The notes beneath the pieces are model-generated. The model was not told where the DNA came from, made no database searches, and saw nothing but the letters and a program-made list of their open reading frames with translations. A DNA stretch of 52,538 nucleotides, from assembly GCA_964461335.1 (NCBI GenBank), contig CAYWTY010000004.1, positions 1 to 52,538 of the forward strand, read 5' to 3'. Source of the DNA: JAKJBL01 sp964461335. Lineage in GTDB: Bacteria; Bacillota; Clostridia; Christensenellales; CAG-138. Below, piece by piece: positions 43,668 through 52,428 of the stretch. Within the stretch, counting starts at the first letter, position 1. Every line of letters starts with the position of its first letter. The position numbers and the translations under genes were made by a program.

Positions 43668-44570
43668 ATGTCAGCTGACCTTGAACTTTACCGTGTCTTT
43701 TGCACTGCAGCGCGCTGCGGAAGTCTTTCCCATGCAGCGCGGGAACTATATATAAGCCAGCCTGCTGTAAGCCAAGCTATGCGCCGTTTAGAAGAAAGTT
43801 TGGGGTGCACATTATTTACCCGCACAAGCAGGGGGATTACGCTTACAAGTGAAGGGAAAATGTTGCATAGTTATGCTGATAAAGCAGTAAGGCTGCTTTA
43901 TGCTGCAGAGGATAAGCTTAACCGCATGCAAACACTTCAATCCGGTGGGTTAATGATTGGCGCGAGCGATACTCTATGCCAGTTCTTTCTCCTCCCATAC
44001 CTTAAGCGTTTCCATTATGAATACCCCGAAGTCCAACTGCAGGTCATCAACAGAACAACACCCGAAACAGTAGAGCTTCTAAAAATCGGCAAAGTAGATA
44101 TAGCTCTTGTTAACCTTCCTGTAGCCAATGATGCGCTATGTGTTCGAGAATGTCTCCAAGTCCATGATGTCTTTGTTGCTCCGGAAAGATTTGGCCACTT
44201 AAGAGGGCAGAGGGTTCCGCTTGAAGTGCTTTCACGCGAACCTTTGGTTTTATTGGAACAGGCATCGAATTCGAGAAAATATCTTGATGCATTTGCAGCA
44301 CAACAAGGCATCACTTTGCACCCGGCTATCGAATTGGGGGCGCATAGTCTACTCGTCCAGTTTGCGCGTATAGGTCTTGGCATTGCATGTGTAACCAGCG
44401 AATTTGCAAAGGATGCCCTCGCAAGCGGCGACTTATTCGAAATTGAGCTTGAACCACCAATGCCCCCACGAGCAATTGGCCTTATTTCGCTTGACGGAGT
44501 CCCGCTTTCTGCTGCAGCTATGCGTTTTATTCAAATAGTTATGGAAGATGAAGAAAGTGAAATTGATTAA
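43668..44570 (+). CDS. LysR family transcriptional regulator
   Basis: A 300-aa LysR regulator. The winged helix-turn-helix is clear (LELYRVFCTAARCGSLSHAA, ELYISQPAVSQAMRRLEESL, GCTLFTRTSRGITLTSEG, residues about 5-65), followed by the two-lobed effector domain (LMIGASDTLCQFFLLPYLKRF, GKVDIALVNLPV, PLVLLEQASNSRKYLDAF). The effector is unknown. AAGGAT lies upstream with loose spacing. LysR proteins usually control the divergent neighbour, here the alpha/beta hydrolase and probably the NagB-like gene. Confidence 0.93.
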   Translation: MSADLELYRVFCTAARCGSLSHAARELYISQPAVSQAMRRLEESLGCTLFTRTSRGITLTSEGKMLHSYADKAVRLLYAAEDKLNRMQTLQSGGLMIGASDTLCQFFLLPYLKRFHYEYPEVQLQVINRTTPETVELLKIGKVDIALVNLPVANDALCVRECLQVHDVFVAPERFGHLRGQRVPLEVLSREPLVLLEQASNSRKYLDAFAAQQGITLHPAIELGAHSLLVQFARIGLGIACVTSEFAKDALASGDLFEIELEPPMPPRAIGLISLDGVPLSAAAMRFIQIVMEDEESEID

Positions 44571-44602
44571 GCTCTTTGCAACTTAGACAAAATTCACTAT
44601 TC

Positions 44603-45238
44603 TTAATTGCAATGGTTCGATTTATTACAGCCTTTAGCTTTCTTTTTTCTTTCAAATAATTTGCTTTCTTCCCCTCCAATAATGCGCTTTATATTATCTG
44701 TATGCCTAATAAAAACGAGCGAAACAAGCAATACAATCAATATCAACAACTCTGTATTTTGCCAATAGAATATTGCTGCAAGAATTAAATAGAGCGTAAC
44801 TCCTGATAAAGATACAATAGCAATAGTCCTCGTTAAGAAAATCATAAGAACAGCGTATACAGTAAGCACCATTCCAAAGAGTGGAATAAGTGCCCAAGCT
44901 ATACCGAATGTCGAAGCAACACCCTTCCCTCCCTTAAATTGCAGGAACACGGGAAAATCATGCCCAAGCACAACAAATAGAGCAGCTACATATGCGCCAA
45001 GCTCCCCGCCGACTAACCTGCCAAGCAGAACTGCCAGTACACCTTTGCTAAAATCACCCGCAAAGGTAAGCAGGCCAGGCTTAAGCCCAAAGACACGCAG
45101 CATATTTGTGCTGCCTGCATTTCCGCTTCCGTGCTTTCTTACATCATCATGATACTTCCATTTGCTTAGAATTATTGCAAATTGCACATTACCAAGCAAA
45201 TAAGCAGCAAGCGCTATTACAATATACCTTAACCACAT
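44603..45238 (-). CDS. plsY: glycerol-3-phosphate acyltransferase PlsY
   Basis: A 211-aa membrane enzyme that acylates glycerol-3-phosphate from acyl-phosphate, first step of phospholipid synthesis. Motifs: LLGNVQFAIILSKW, KHGSGNAGSTNMLRVFG, GHDFPVFLQFKGGKGVAST and the C-terminal HTDNIKRIIGGEE, with five to seven hydrophobic spans. The substrate loops and the GSGNAGSTN motif are intact. It lies three bases after der and ends the ireB-plsY operon; gpsA, which often follows, is not here. Confidence 0.94.
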   Translation of the reverse strand: MWLRYIVIALAAYLLGNVQFAIILSKWKYHDDVRKHGSGNAGSTNMLRVFGLKPGLLTFAGDFSKGVLAVLLGRLVGGELGAYVAALFVVLGHDFPVFLQFKGGKGVASTFGIAWALIPLFGMVLTVYAVLMIFLTRTIAIVSLSGVTLYLILAAIFYWQNTELLILIVLLVSLVFIRHTDNIKRIIGGEESKLFERKKKAKGCNKSNHCN

Positions 45239-45241
45239 ACT

Positions 45242-46573
45242 TCAGTCTTCCTCACTGCTGCGCTTACGTAAATACAGCCTTATTGGAGTGCCAGAAAAAC
45301 CAAATGACTTTCTAAGATAGCTTTCCAGATACCTTTCATAAGAAAAATGCATCAACTCAGGTTCATTAACCTTAAGTATAAATGTCGGTGGTTTTATTGC
45401 CACTTGCGTGGCATAATAAATCTTCAGCCTGCGCCCTTTAACAGATGGAGGCTCATTTGCTCTAATAGCTTCATCCACTATTTCGTTTAGAGTTCCGGTT
45501 GTTATTCGCTTTTCAGCTTCTGAAATGGCCAGCTCGACCAGTTCAAACACCTTATTTACACGCTGCCCTGTAAGTGCGCTTAAAAACAGCATTGGTACAT
45601 AGCTCATAAAAGCAAGGTCAGAGGCGAATCTCTTTTTAAACTTGGGCATTGTATAAGTATCTTTTTCAATTAGGTCCCACTTGTTAACAATCAGTATGCT
45701 TGCCTTACCTTGCTCGTGAACAAAACCTGCTATGCGCACATCTTGCTCAGAAAACTCTTGAGCCGCATCTGCAACTATAAGCACAATGTCTGCGCGGCGA
45801 ATTGCGCCCAGGCTTCTTATAACGCTATACCTTTCTACACTCTCATCTTCAACTGAGCGCTTTCTGCGAATTCCAGCTGTATCAATTAGAACATAGTCTT
45901 TCCCATTATGAGAAAACGGCGTATCAATAGCATCCCTTGTTGTACCAGGAATATCGCTTACTATTGTGCGTTCATCTCCTAAGAGCGCATTTATGAGGCT
46001 GGATTTACCTACATTTGGTTTGCCGACAACTGCAATATGAGTTATGTTATCCGCTTCATGCGGCTCTTCATCCTGTTTTGGAAAATAGTTTACAACTTCA
46101 TCAAGCAAGTCCCCAAGACCAAGGCTTTGTTCAGCTGATATTGCATACGGTGTCCCAAGGCCAAGTTCGTAGAATTCGTGCACCTCATGTTCGAATTTTG
46201 GGGCATCAACTTTATTAACAGCAAGAAGAACCGGTTTTTTGCTGCGTCTAAGTAGTGCAGCTACATCTTCATCTGCAGCACTAACCCCTTCACGGACATC
46301 AACTAGGAATATAATAACATCAGCCATATCAATGGCTAGTTCCGCTTGGTCGCGCATTTTAACACTGATAATATCCTCATTCATAGTATCAATGCCGCCT
46401 GTATCTATAAGCGTGAAAGTATGCGTCAGCCAGGAGGCCTCCGCATATATCCTGTCGCGCGTAACACCAGGTGTATCTTTTACTATTGCAATTCGGCGCC
46501 CGGCAACTCTATTAAATAAGGTAGATTTGCCTACGTTCGGCCTGCCCACAATTGCAACTAACGGGTTTGCCAT
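45242..46573 (-). CDS. der: ribosome biogenesis GTPase Der (EngA)
   Basis: A 443-aa protein with two tandem GTPase domains for 50S assembly. G1: GRPNVGKSTLFNRV, DTPGVTRDRIY, DTGG, NKVD. G2: GKPNVGKSSLINALL, DIPGTTRDAIDTPF, DTAGIRRKRSV, NKWD. The C-terminal KH-like domain ends IRLYLRKRSS. The start overlaps the DUF512 gene stop by one base. Confidence 0.96.
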   Translation of the reverse strand: MANPLVAIVGRPNVGKSTLFNRVAGRRIAIVKDTPGVTRDRIYAEASWLTHTFTLIDTGGIDTMNEDIISVKMRDQAELAIDMADVIIFLVDVREGVSAADEDVAALLRRSKKPVLLAVNKVDAPKFEHEVHEFYELGLGTPYAISAEQSLGLGDLLDEVVNYFPKQDEEPHEADNITHIAVVGKPNVGKSSLINALLGDERTIVSDIPGTTRDAIDTPFSHNGKDYVLIDTAGIRRKRSVEDESVERYSVIRSLGAIRRADIVLIVADAAQEFSEQDVRIAGFVHEQGKASILIVNKWDLIEKDTYTMPKFKKRFASDLAFMSYVPMLFLSALTGQRVNKVFELVELAISEAEKRITTGTLNEIVDEAIRANEPPSVKGRRLKIYYATQVAIKPPTFILKVNEPELMHFSYERYLESYLRKSFGFSGTPIRLYLRKRSSEED

Positions 46574-47907
46574 TATAAAGCTACCTCCTTGGGTTGAGCA
46601 TGCCTTTGCAAAGCTATGGCAAATACTGTTTCAACCCATTTATCGCCTTCTCCGCGTACAGGGATAACTGATACACCCAACTCTTTAGAAAGCACCTCAA
46701 CGCTCATCCCATCAAGAAAAATATCTTCCTGCTCTCTAAACATATTGTGCGGCAAAAACAAAATTTTTGAGGAGAGCTTTCCTTTAAGCTGGGTTAGCAA
46801 ATCTTCGCCAGTTATAAGGCCTCCTACAGTAATAGACGAGCCAAAATAAACATTTTCAATAGCATGCAGGTTCGACTGTATTTTATAGTGTTCCAAAGAT
46901 GAAAATAGTTCTTCCATAAACGCATGAGCGAGGGTGCCGCCGGCTGCATCAAAACTAAAATGCTTATTAAGCGGTTTTCTTCCTTTAAGAGAGTTAATAA
47001 ACCCGCGCTCAAACTGCCTTAGTACTCCAACCCCATTTTCAAGCTGTGGAAAATCCTCATATTCATCATAATCTGGGAGCGGCTCACCGGCAAGCAATAC
47101 GAGCTCATCAGCTGCATACACAAACGAAGTACCCATTTCCTGCCTGCATAGGGCAGCAAAAGAAGCAATTAAATCAATAAGTGCTTTTGCTTCGTTTTGA
47201 GTAAACGTTCTAAGCGGATGCAATCCTTCCCTATACTTTGTTAGCCCAACTGGTACAACTGCAACAGACACTGCTGCAGGATATAGGTTATATAGGTCAG
47301 ATAGTGTCTGAAGCAGCACTTCCCCATCATTTATGCCGGGGCAGCATACAATCTGCGAGTGAAATTGGAGGTTTGCTTCCCTAAGTTCAGTAAGCCTGCG
47401 CATTAGGTTACTTGCGTCTTCATTTCGCATAAGTTTTTTACGAACTTCAAAATCCGTCGCATGCACTGATATATAGAGCGGGCTTATACGGCGCTGGAGT
47501 ATTCGTTCAAATTCAGCATCATCAATATTTGTAAGGGTAATGTAATTGCCCATATAAAACGACATTCGCCAATCATCATCTTTTAGGCGTAAAGTCTTGC
47601 GGCAACCCGACGGCATTTGGTCTACAAAACAGAAGATGCAGTGATTCTTGCATGTGCGGACCTTACTCATTAGCTCTGTTTTAAAACGTAAGCCCAAGGG
47701 TTCATATGTATCTTTTCTTATTCTAATTTCATAGATTTCCGAATTGGGGCTAATAAGTTTAATTAAGAGATTGTTTTCGGCACAAAGATATTCATAATCG
47801 ACAATATCAACTACTTGCTCACCATTTATTGCAACTAGCTTATCACCAACATGAATGCCCGCATCTTGAGCAATTGATTGATTCTCTATGCCGATTATCT
47901 GATGCAA
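46573..47907 (-). CDS. PDZ/DUF512 radical-SAM-like protein
   Basis: A 444-aa protein of the DUF512 family, found next to der in clostridia. It has an N-terminal PDZ-like segment (AGIHVGDKLVAINGEQVVDIVD), a radical SAM type cysteine cluster (CKNHCIFCFVDQMPSGCR), a TIM-barrel-like middle (PLYISVHATDFEVRKKLM, CPGINDGEVLLQTL, AVVPVGLTKYREGLHP) and the DUF512 end (SSITVGGLITGEDLL, LPHNMFREQEDIFLDG). Function is unknown; the Cys set suggests an Fe-S cluster. It begins immediately after the DUF1292 gene stop. Confidence 0.9.
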   Translation of the reverse strand: MHQIIGIENQSIAQDAGIHVGDKLVAINGEQVVDIVDYEYLCAENNLLIKLISPNSEIYEIRIRKDTYEPLGLRFKTELMSKVRTCKNHCIFCFVDQMPSGCRKTLRLKDDDWRMSFYMGNYITLTNIDDAEFERILQRRISPLYISVHATDFEVRKKLMRNEDASNLMRRLTELREANLQFHSQIVCCPGINDGEVLLQTLSDLYNLYPAAVSVAVVPVGLTKYREGLHPLRTFTQNEAKALIDLIASFAALCRQEMGTSFVYAADELVLLAGEPLPDYDEYEDFPQLENGVGVLRQFERGFINSLKGRKPLNKHFSFDAAGGTLAHAFMEELFSSLEHYKIQSNLHAIENVYFGSSITVGGLITGEDLLTQLKGKLSSKILFLPHNMFREQEDIFLDGMSVEVLSKELGVSVIPVRGEGDKWVETVFAIALQRHAQPKEVAL

Positions 47908-48207
47908 CTAGTCCTCCTCTTCGATTATTTCTTCAAATAATTCGAGAAATGTCGAAAACACTTCATCAAGAAGCACTTCGTTTTCAATTGTTTCGTACAC
48001 ATCTTCACCATGTTTTGTTATAACATGAAGCAAAACAACTTCATCTTCAGCTACATTTTGAACTTCATCAAGCGGCAGCAATGCAATATACTTTTCATGT
48101 TCATGGAAAAAGGTCAATAAATGGTCAAAACAGACCTCTTTGCCGCTTTCATCAAGCAATACTATTTCATTCGGCTGCTCTTTAGCCCTGTTGGGGTTAT
48201 CCTCCAT
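47908..48207 (-). CDS. DUF1292 protein
   Basis: A 99-aa acidic protein of the DUF1292 (YrzB) family: IVLLDESGKEVCFDHLLTFF, HEKYIALLPLD, EDEVVLLHVITKHG and a final acidic helix (LFEEIIEEED). Function is unknown. It overlaps ruvX by one base (start and stop share 48207) and directly adjoins the DUF512 gene, the usual order after ireB-ruvX. Confidence 0.9.
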   Translation of the reverse strand: MEDNPNRAKEQPNEIVLLDESGKEVCFDHLLTFFHEHEKYIALLPLDEVQNVAEDEVVLLHVITKHGEDVYETIENEVLLDEVFSTFLELFEEIIEEED

Positions 48208-48653
48208 TAGGAGCCTCCTTCTTGCTGGTTGTGCTTATGACTTAATGATTCAAGATAGCCCTGCAAAATCACTGTTGCTGCCAGCTTGTCTCTTACTTGC
48301 TTTCGCTTATCGCGTCTCATATCCGCCTCAAGCAGAACACGCTCAGCTACAACGCTTGAGAGGCGCTCATCATAAAACACATGCTCTCCATCCCAAACTT
48401 CCAAAATTGCCTCTGCCAACTGCCGAACCTTCTGGCTTTGGAAGCCGTAACTGCCATCCATATTCCGTGGCATACCGAATAGCAGAACCACAGGCTTGTA
48501 TTTTTCGGCTAAGGATACGATGTGCTTTATGTCTTGCTCTATATTGCCTTGCCTGCTATAAACCTCAAGCCCTTGCGCAGTATAACCCAAAGGGTCACTA
48601 ACTGCAATCCCTATTCTTTTATCACCAACATCCAATGCTAATACTCGTTGCAT
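48207..48653 (-). CDS. ruvX: Holliday junction resolvase-like RuvX (YqgF)
   Basis: A 148-aa RNase H-fold protein. It has LALDVGDKRIGIAVSD with the first catalytic Asp, GMPRNMDGSYG, FYDERLSSVVAE and RDKLAATVILQGYL with a late Asp. In E. coli YqgF is essential and linked to pre-16S rRNA end processing; a junction resolvase role is also proposed. It follows an aldo/keto reductase by three bases and precedes DUF1292. Confidence 0.93.
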   Translation of the reverse strand: MQRVLALDVGDKRIGIAVSDPLGYTAQGLEVYSRQGNIEQDIKHIVSLAEKYKPVVLLFGMPRNMDGSYGFQSQKVRQLAEAILEVWDGEHVFYDERLSSVVAERVLLEADMRRDKRKQVRDKLAATVILQGYLESLSHKHNQQEGGS

Positions 48654-48656
48654 AAT

Positions 48657-49601
48657 TTATATTACCTTTATACAGAATTGTGGGCAAACCGAAGCGCAAT
48701 AGCCGCAAAGCACACATAGCGTTGTATCAACCGCAGCTTTCCCGCCAACAAGCGATAAAGCTTTATTTTTGCAGCGTTTGACACAAGCACCGCAACCCTC
48801 GCACCAGTCGTGTATCATAAGCTTGCGCTGTTGGTTATTTAGGGCAAGCTCCAGCTCTTTAGAAGGTATTATATCTGAAAAGAGCGCACAATTATAGCGC
48901 ACTTCTTCTTCAGTTTGCATCCCAATGGCTATTGAATGGATGCTTTTTTCAGCCATAATAAAGCGTAAAGCTTCATTTCGCATTTGAAGAAGATGTCCGC
49001 CCCCAAGTGCCTTCATCGCCAGAATACCCTTTCCCTTTGCATGTGCGCACCTTATTGCCTCAAGCATTGCTTCAGAGGTTCCGTCTGCAATCCCTATTCC
49101 TGTTTTATTAATCAACGGAAATAATATCTGAAGCTCAGGGCGATGCAAAGCGCTCAGCATTGCCGCAATATAGTGCGTGGAAACCCCAATTGCCCCAATA
49201 TAGCCTTGCCGTCTTTTTTCAAGAAAATACTCTACTGCCTCCCAATGGCCACGTAATGTATGTTCGCTTTCTTGCTCATGAAGCAGAAAGATATCAATAT
49301 ATTCACGCCCTATACCTGAGACTGCTTTTTTAAAGCTTGCCTCTGCTGACTTTTTATCATAAGAGTAAGATTTGGTGCAAACAACCAAATCGCTCTTCAG
49401 CTTCAGCGCCTCCTTAATATAAGGATATGTGCCGTACAGTTCTGCGGTATCAACAAAGTTTAAGCCAAAAGAAAACGCTAACTCCAGTAGAGCTACTCCG
49501 CGATTTAATGGCATATTTCTTTGCAGAGGCCCCATTGTAAGCGTTCCAAAACATAGGCGGGACACTTTTATTCCCGTTTCTCCAAGAAGAATTGTATTCA
49601 A
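48657..49601 (-). CDS. aldo/keto reductase with C-terminal double 4Fe-4S ferredoxin domain
   Basis: A 314-aa fusion. Residues 1-255 form the AKR barrel with the catalytic Asp and Tyr in NFVDTAELYG, Lys in VVCTKSYS and His in IFLLHEQ. The last 50 residues hold two cluster motifs, CEGCGACVKRC and CVLCGYCASVCPQFC, giving two [4Fe-4S] clusters. Such proteins are frequent in anaerobes and may pass electrons from ferredoxin; the substrate is unknown. It sits between ireB and ruvX and shares their strand, an insertion in the usual order, though also seen in other clostridia as I recall. Confidence 0.9.
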   Translation of the reverse strand: MNTILLGETGIKVSRLCFGTLTMGPLQRNMPLNRGVALLELAFSFGLNFVDTAELYGTYPYIKEALKLKSDLVVCTKSYSYDKKSAEASFKKAVSGIGREYIDIFLLHEQESEHTLRGHWEAVEYFLEKRRQGYIGAIGVSTHYIAAMLSALHRPELQILFPLINKTGIGIADGTSEAMLEAIRCAHAKGKGILAMKALGGGHLLQMRNEALRFIMAEKSIHSIAIGMQTEEEVRYNCALFSDIIPSKELELALNNQQRKLMIHDWCEGCGACVKRCKNKALSLVGGKAAVDTTLCVLCGYCASVCPQFCIKVI

Positions 49602-49604
49602 GCT

Positions 49605-49874
49605 TTATTCTTCCACCGAAGCATTACTCTCTACATAGAACCGTACGAGTTCTTCGACTAATTCATCTCTGTCCAACCGGCGGATAAGATAGCGGGCATT
49701 ATTATAGCTTGTAATGTATGTTGGGTCGCCTGACAAAAGGTAGCCCACAATTTGGTTTACCGGGTCATATCCTTTTTCTTTCATAGCTGAAAACACCGCC
49801 ATAATAATCTCATGAGCAGCATTTCTATCTTTTGGCAGCTGGAACTTCATTGTTCCGCTTGTGTTCTCACCCAT
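49605..49874 (-). CDS. ireB: IreB family regulatory phosphoprotein
   Basis: An 89-aa UPF0297 protein. It shows TMKFQLPKDRNAAHEIIMAV, YDPVNQIVGYLLSGDPTYIT and ARYLIRRLDRDELVEELVRFYV, the family core. In Enterococcus IreB is a substrate of the Ser/Thr kinase IreK and affects cephalosporin tolerance. The phosphorylated Thr near the N-terminus could be T5 or T8 here. It heads the operon leading to plsY; alaS, often upstream, is absent. Confidence 0.92.
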   Translation of the reverse strand: MGENTSGTMKFQLPKDRNAAHEIIMAVFSAMKEKGYDPVNQIVGYLLSGDPTYITSYNNARYLIRRLDRDELVEELVRFYVESNASVEE

Positions 49875-49936
49875 AGCTTTACCCCCTGTATCGGAATGTC
49901 TTATTATACCTTAAATTTTGCATTATTTCAAACGAG

Positions 49937-49963
49937 AAACGGCCTGCTAAAAGCAGGCCGTTT
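49937..49963 (-). terminator. terminator after the 54-aa gene
   Basis: AAACGGCCTGC (49937-49947) pairs with GCAGGCCGTTT (49953-49963), loop of five. On the minus strand the stem ends in TTT, weak T run, 11 bases past the 54-aa gene. Confidence 0.65.
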
Positions 49964-49973
49964 ATGCTGCACA

Positions 49974-50138
49974 CTACCCGATTATATTATTTATCGCACG
50001 CCTTGTGCAACGAACGGCGCGTTTGCCATCTCGCAGCATACGCTTGGGAAGATCGGGATACATAGTGTTAATTGCAGCCGTTGCCATCGCCATACCAGCA
50101 ACGATGCCAACTCCTAGGCCTAGTGCCAGTGTCCGCAT
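49974..50138 (-). CDS. small protein with hydrophobic N-terminus and basic tail, 54 aa
   Basis: A 54-aa frame: a glycine/alanine-rich hydrophobic start (MRTLALGLGVGIVAGMAMAT), then NTMYPDLPKRMLRDGKRAV and a basic tail with RCTRR and a final IINNIIG-like end. AAAGGAG lies seven bases before the ATG. The layout recalls small YtxH-like membrane-anchored proteins of Firmicutes; no function is known. It is isolated by terminators on both sides. Confidence 0.65.
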   Translation of the reverse strand: MRTLALGLGVGIVAGMAMATAAINTMYPDLPKRMLRDGKRAVRCTRRAINNIIG

Positions 50139-50300
50139 ACAGTTCACTCCTTTCCGACGGATTGGACTCTATGTAAAGGCCGGTGCAACGCACAAAGCCG
50201 TATGAATTTAGTATGTCATTACATTTGATTTAGTATGAAAGAAATTGATGTAACTAACACCTATAGTAACCAGTAGTGTATAATTGCACCATTTTTAAAG

Positions 50301-50334
50301 AAAAATAAGCCTTCGCATTAAATGTAAAGGCTTA
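50301..50334 (-). terminator. intrinsic terminator after iscU
   Basis: TAAGCCTT (minus strand, 50327-50334) pairs with AAGGCTTA (50306-50313), then TTTTT (50301-50305). It lies 26 bases after the iscU stop. The gap 50139-50300 holds nothing else recognised. Confidence 0.75.
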
Positions 50335-50359
50335 TGGTTATATATTGACTGCACAAAAT

Positions 50360-50737
50360 TTAATTTGCGCTCTTCTTTTTGCGATAATCTTCTATTGCGG
50401 CTTTGACTGCCTCTTCTGCCAGCACTGAGCAGTGGATTTTTTGCGGAGGGAGACCCTCCAAAGCTTCCACAACAGCCGCATTTGTAAGGTTAAGCGCCTC
50501 TTCAATGGTTTTGCCCTTAATCATTTCGGTTGCCATTGAAGATGTTGCAATTGCAGCACCGCAGCCAAATGTTTTAAAGCTAATATCCTCGATTACTTCA
50601 GCTTCATTCACCTTGATAAACATTTGCATAATATCGCCGCATTTTGCATTGCCAACAGTACCAACCCCGCTAGGGTTATGCATTTCGCCCACATTGCGTG
50701 GGTTTTGGAAATGGTCCAGAACTCTTTCTGTATACAT
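50360..50737 (-). CDS. iscU: Fe-S cluster assembly scaffold IscU/NifU-like
   Basis: A 125-aa scaffold. It starts MYTERVLDHFQNPRNVGEM and has the three cluster cysteines in NAKCGD, FGCGAAIATSS and KIHCSVLAEEAV. Start at 50737 has GAGGTGATTA upstream; the longer frame to 50782 lacks similarity. It follows iscS by ten bases. Together with iscR and iscS it makes the Fe-S assembly operon, with no hscA, hscB or fdx, as in most Firmicutes that keep this form. Confidence 0.95.
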   Translation of the reverse strand: MYTERVLDHFQNPRNVGEMHNPSGVGTVGNAKCGDIMQMFIKVNEAEVIEDISFKTFGCGAAIATSSMATEMIKGKTIEEALNLTNAAVVEALEGLPPQKIHCSVLAEEAVKAAIEDYRKKKSAN

Positions 50738-50747
50738 ATTAATCACC

Positions 50748-51920
50748 TCAAAGTTTTGATGTATATAATGGGGAAATGGCACGCAAGCGTTCCACTACCT
50801 TTGGCAACACTTCAAGCACATAATCCACATCCTCATCAGTTGTTTCATCAGAAAGGGTAAGGCGCAGTGAGCCGTGTGCTATTTCGTGCGTAAGCCCCAT
50901 TGCAAGCAATACATGGGAAGGATCGAGCGAACCTGAAGTACATGCCGACCCGCTCGATGCCGCAATACCGTGCATATCCAACAATAGCAGCATCCCTTCA
51001 CCCTCAATATATTGGATGCTGAAGTTCACATTATTAGGGAGCCGTTTAGAAGGGTGCCCGTTGAGCTTGACATGCGGAATACTTGCTTTAATACCTTCAA
51101 TCAGCCTATCACGCAAATGTGTTATACTCGCATTTGTCTTTTCTAAATCTGTAGTGGCAAGTTCTATCGCTTTCCCAAGGCCTACAATTCCGGGCACATT
51201 TTCGGTTCCTGCTCTTCGGGTTCTTTCTTGGGCGCCGCCTTGAATAAAAGATGGAAGCCGCAGACCCTTGCGAACATAAAGCACCCCTACTCCCTTTGGT
51301 CCGTGGAATTTGTGGGCAGAGAGCGAAAGAAAGTCAATATTTAGTGCCTGTACATCAATCGGTAAATGCCCAACTGCCTGCACAGCATCGGTGTGGAAAA
51401 GAACGTCTCGTTCTCTGCATATAGCTCCTATTTGAGAAATAGGCATAATTGTGCCTACTTCATTATTGGCAAACATTATGCTCACTAATATGGTGTCGTC
51501 ACGTATGGCATCCTCAACCTGCTGGGCACTTACCATGCCGAACTCATCAACAGGCAAATATGTGACCTCACAGCCAAAATCCTTGGTTAGCATTTCAGTC
51601 GTATGTAGAATTGCGTGGTGTTCAACCGCTGTTGTGATTATATGCTTGCCCTTTTTTGCATACCGAGTGGCAACTCCTCTTAGCACCGTATTATCACTTT
51701 CTGTACCGCTCCCTGTAAAGATTATTTCTTCAGGAAGCGCATTTAATGCTTTAGCGACTTGAGCGCGCGCATTATCAAGCCCTGTTCGCGCTTCGCGCGC
51801 AAAAGAATGAAGACTTGAAGGGTTGCCAAAATATTCAGTATAATAAGGCAACATTGCATCGACTACTTCCTGCCTAACTGCAGTTGTTGCAGCATTATCA
51901 AGATATATTCTTTTCATCAT
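50748..51920 (-). CDS. iscS: cysteine desulfurase (IscS/NifS)
   Basis: A 390-aa PLP enzyme (from the first of two adjacent ATGs) that provides sulfur. It shows IYLDNAATTAVRQEV, GNPSSLH, FTGSGTESDN, TTAVEHHAIL, the PLP lysine in LSAHKFHGPKGVGVLYVRKG and the catalytic loop SSGSACTSGSLDPSHVLLAMG with the active-site cysteine. AGAGGCGG lies seven bases before the ATG at 51920. Its start lies within the iscR end, so the genes are coupled. Confidence 0.95.
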   Translation of the reverse strand: MMKRIYLDNAATTAVRQEVVDAMLPYYTEYFGNPSSLHSFAREARTGLDNARAQVAKALNALPEEIIFTGSGTESDNTVLRGVATRYAKKGKHIITTAVEHHAILHTTEMLTKDFGCEVTYLPVDEFGMVSAQQVEDAIRDDTILVSIMFANNEVGTIMPISQIGAICRERDVLFHTDAVQAVGHLPIDVQALNIDFLSLSAHKFHGPKGVGVLYVRKGLRLPSFIQGGAQERTRRAGTENVPGIVGLGKAIELATTDLEKTNASITHLRDRLIEGIKASIPHVKLNGHPSKRLPNNVNFSIQYIEGEGMLLLLDMHGIAASSGSACTSGSLDPSHVLLAMGLTHEIAHGSLRLTLSDETTDEDVDYVLEVLPKVVERLRAISPLYTSKL

Positions 51921-52347
51921 TATTCCGCCTCTTTTGCTTAATGTAATCATCAGCCATATCTTTTATTGTGGTTTCATTCAGCACAGTATTTATACGGTTT
52001 TGCAGCCTAAGCCAAAGCGGCCGGGCAGAACAGGTACAGGCATTCCCACAACTGGATTTCTCATACCCAACGCAGTCAACAAGTGTCGTACTTCCCTCTA
52101 AAGCCCTTAAAACCTCACCTACTGTTATAGATGAAGGCTCTCGTGCAAGCGTATAGCCTCCTTGTACACCTCGTACAGATTCGATGAGCTTTGCCCGTCG
52201 TAATGAGGCTATTAGCTGCTCTAAATACGGAAGCGAAATGCCCTGCATTCCGGCAAGTGAAGACGCACTAATCGGCCCGTTTCCATACTTTACAGCCAAA
52301 TCAACCATTGCCTTTATTCCATATCTACCCCGAGTTGAGAGCTTCAA
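51898..52347 (-). CDS. iscR: Rrf2/IscR family Fe-S biogenesis regulator
   Basis: A 149-aa Rrf2 regulator. A winged helix (LSTRGRYGIKAMVDLAV, ISLPYLEQLIASLRRAKLIES, RGVQGGYTLAREPSSITVGE) is followed by a cysteine segment with C92, C100, C104 and C106 (DCVGYEKSSCGNACTCSARP), enough to bind an Fe-S cluster. IscR with a cluster represses iscRSU; a similar feedback is expected here. Its 3' end overlaps iscS by 23 bases. Confidence 0.93.
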   Translation of the reverse strand: MKLSTRGRYGIKAMVDLAVKYGNGPISASSLAGMQGISLPYLEQLIASLRRAKLIESVRGVQGGYTLAREPSSITVGEVLRALEGSTTLVDCVGYEKSSCGNACTCSARPLWLRLQNRINTVLNETTIKDMADDYIKQKRRNNDEKNIS

Positions 52348-52399
52348 AGCATAAACCCTTTCTTAATTCCAAGTAATGCAGTAGGAATTATTCTTTTAC

Positions 52400-52428
52400 A
52401 CATTAACACAGTGTATCAATGCTGTCAA
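52400..52428 (-). promoter_or_regulatory. iscRSU promoter with possible operator
   Basis: On the minus strand TTGACA (52423-52428), 17 bases, TAATGT (52400-52405), about 50 bases before iscR. An imperfect dyad GTGTTGAC-n5-TGATACAC overlaps the -35 and spacer, a likely place for the Rrf2 regulator. Confidence 0.65.
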
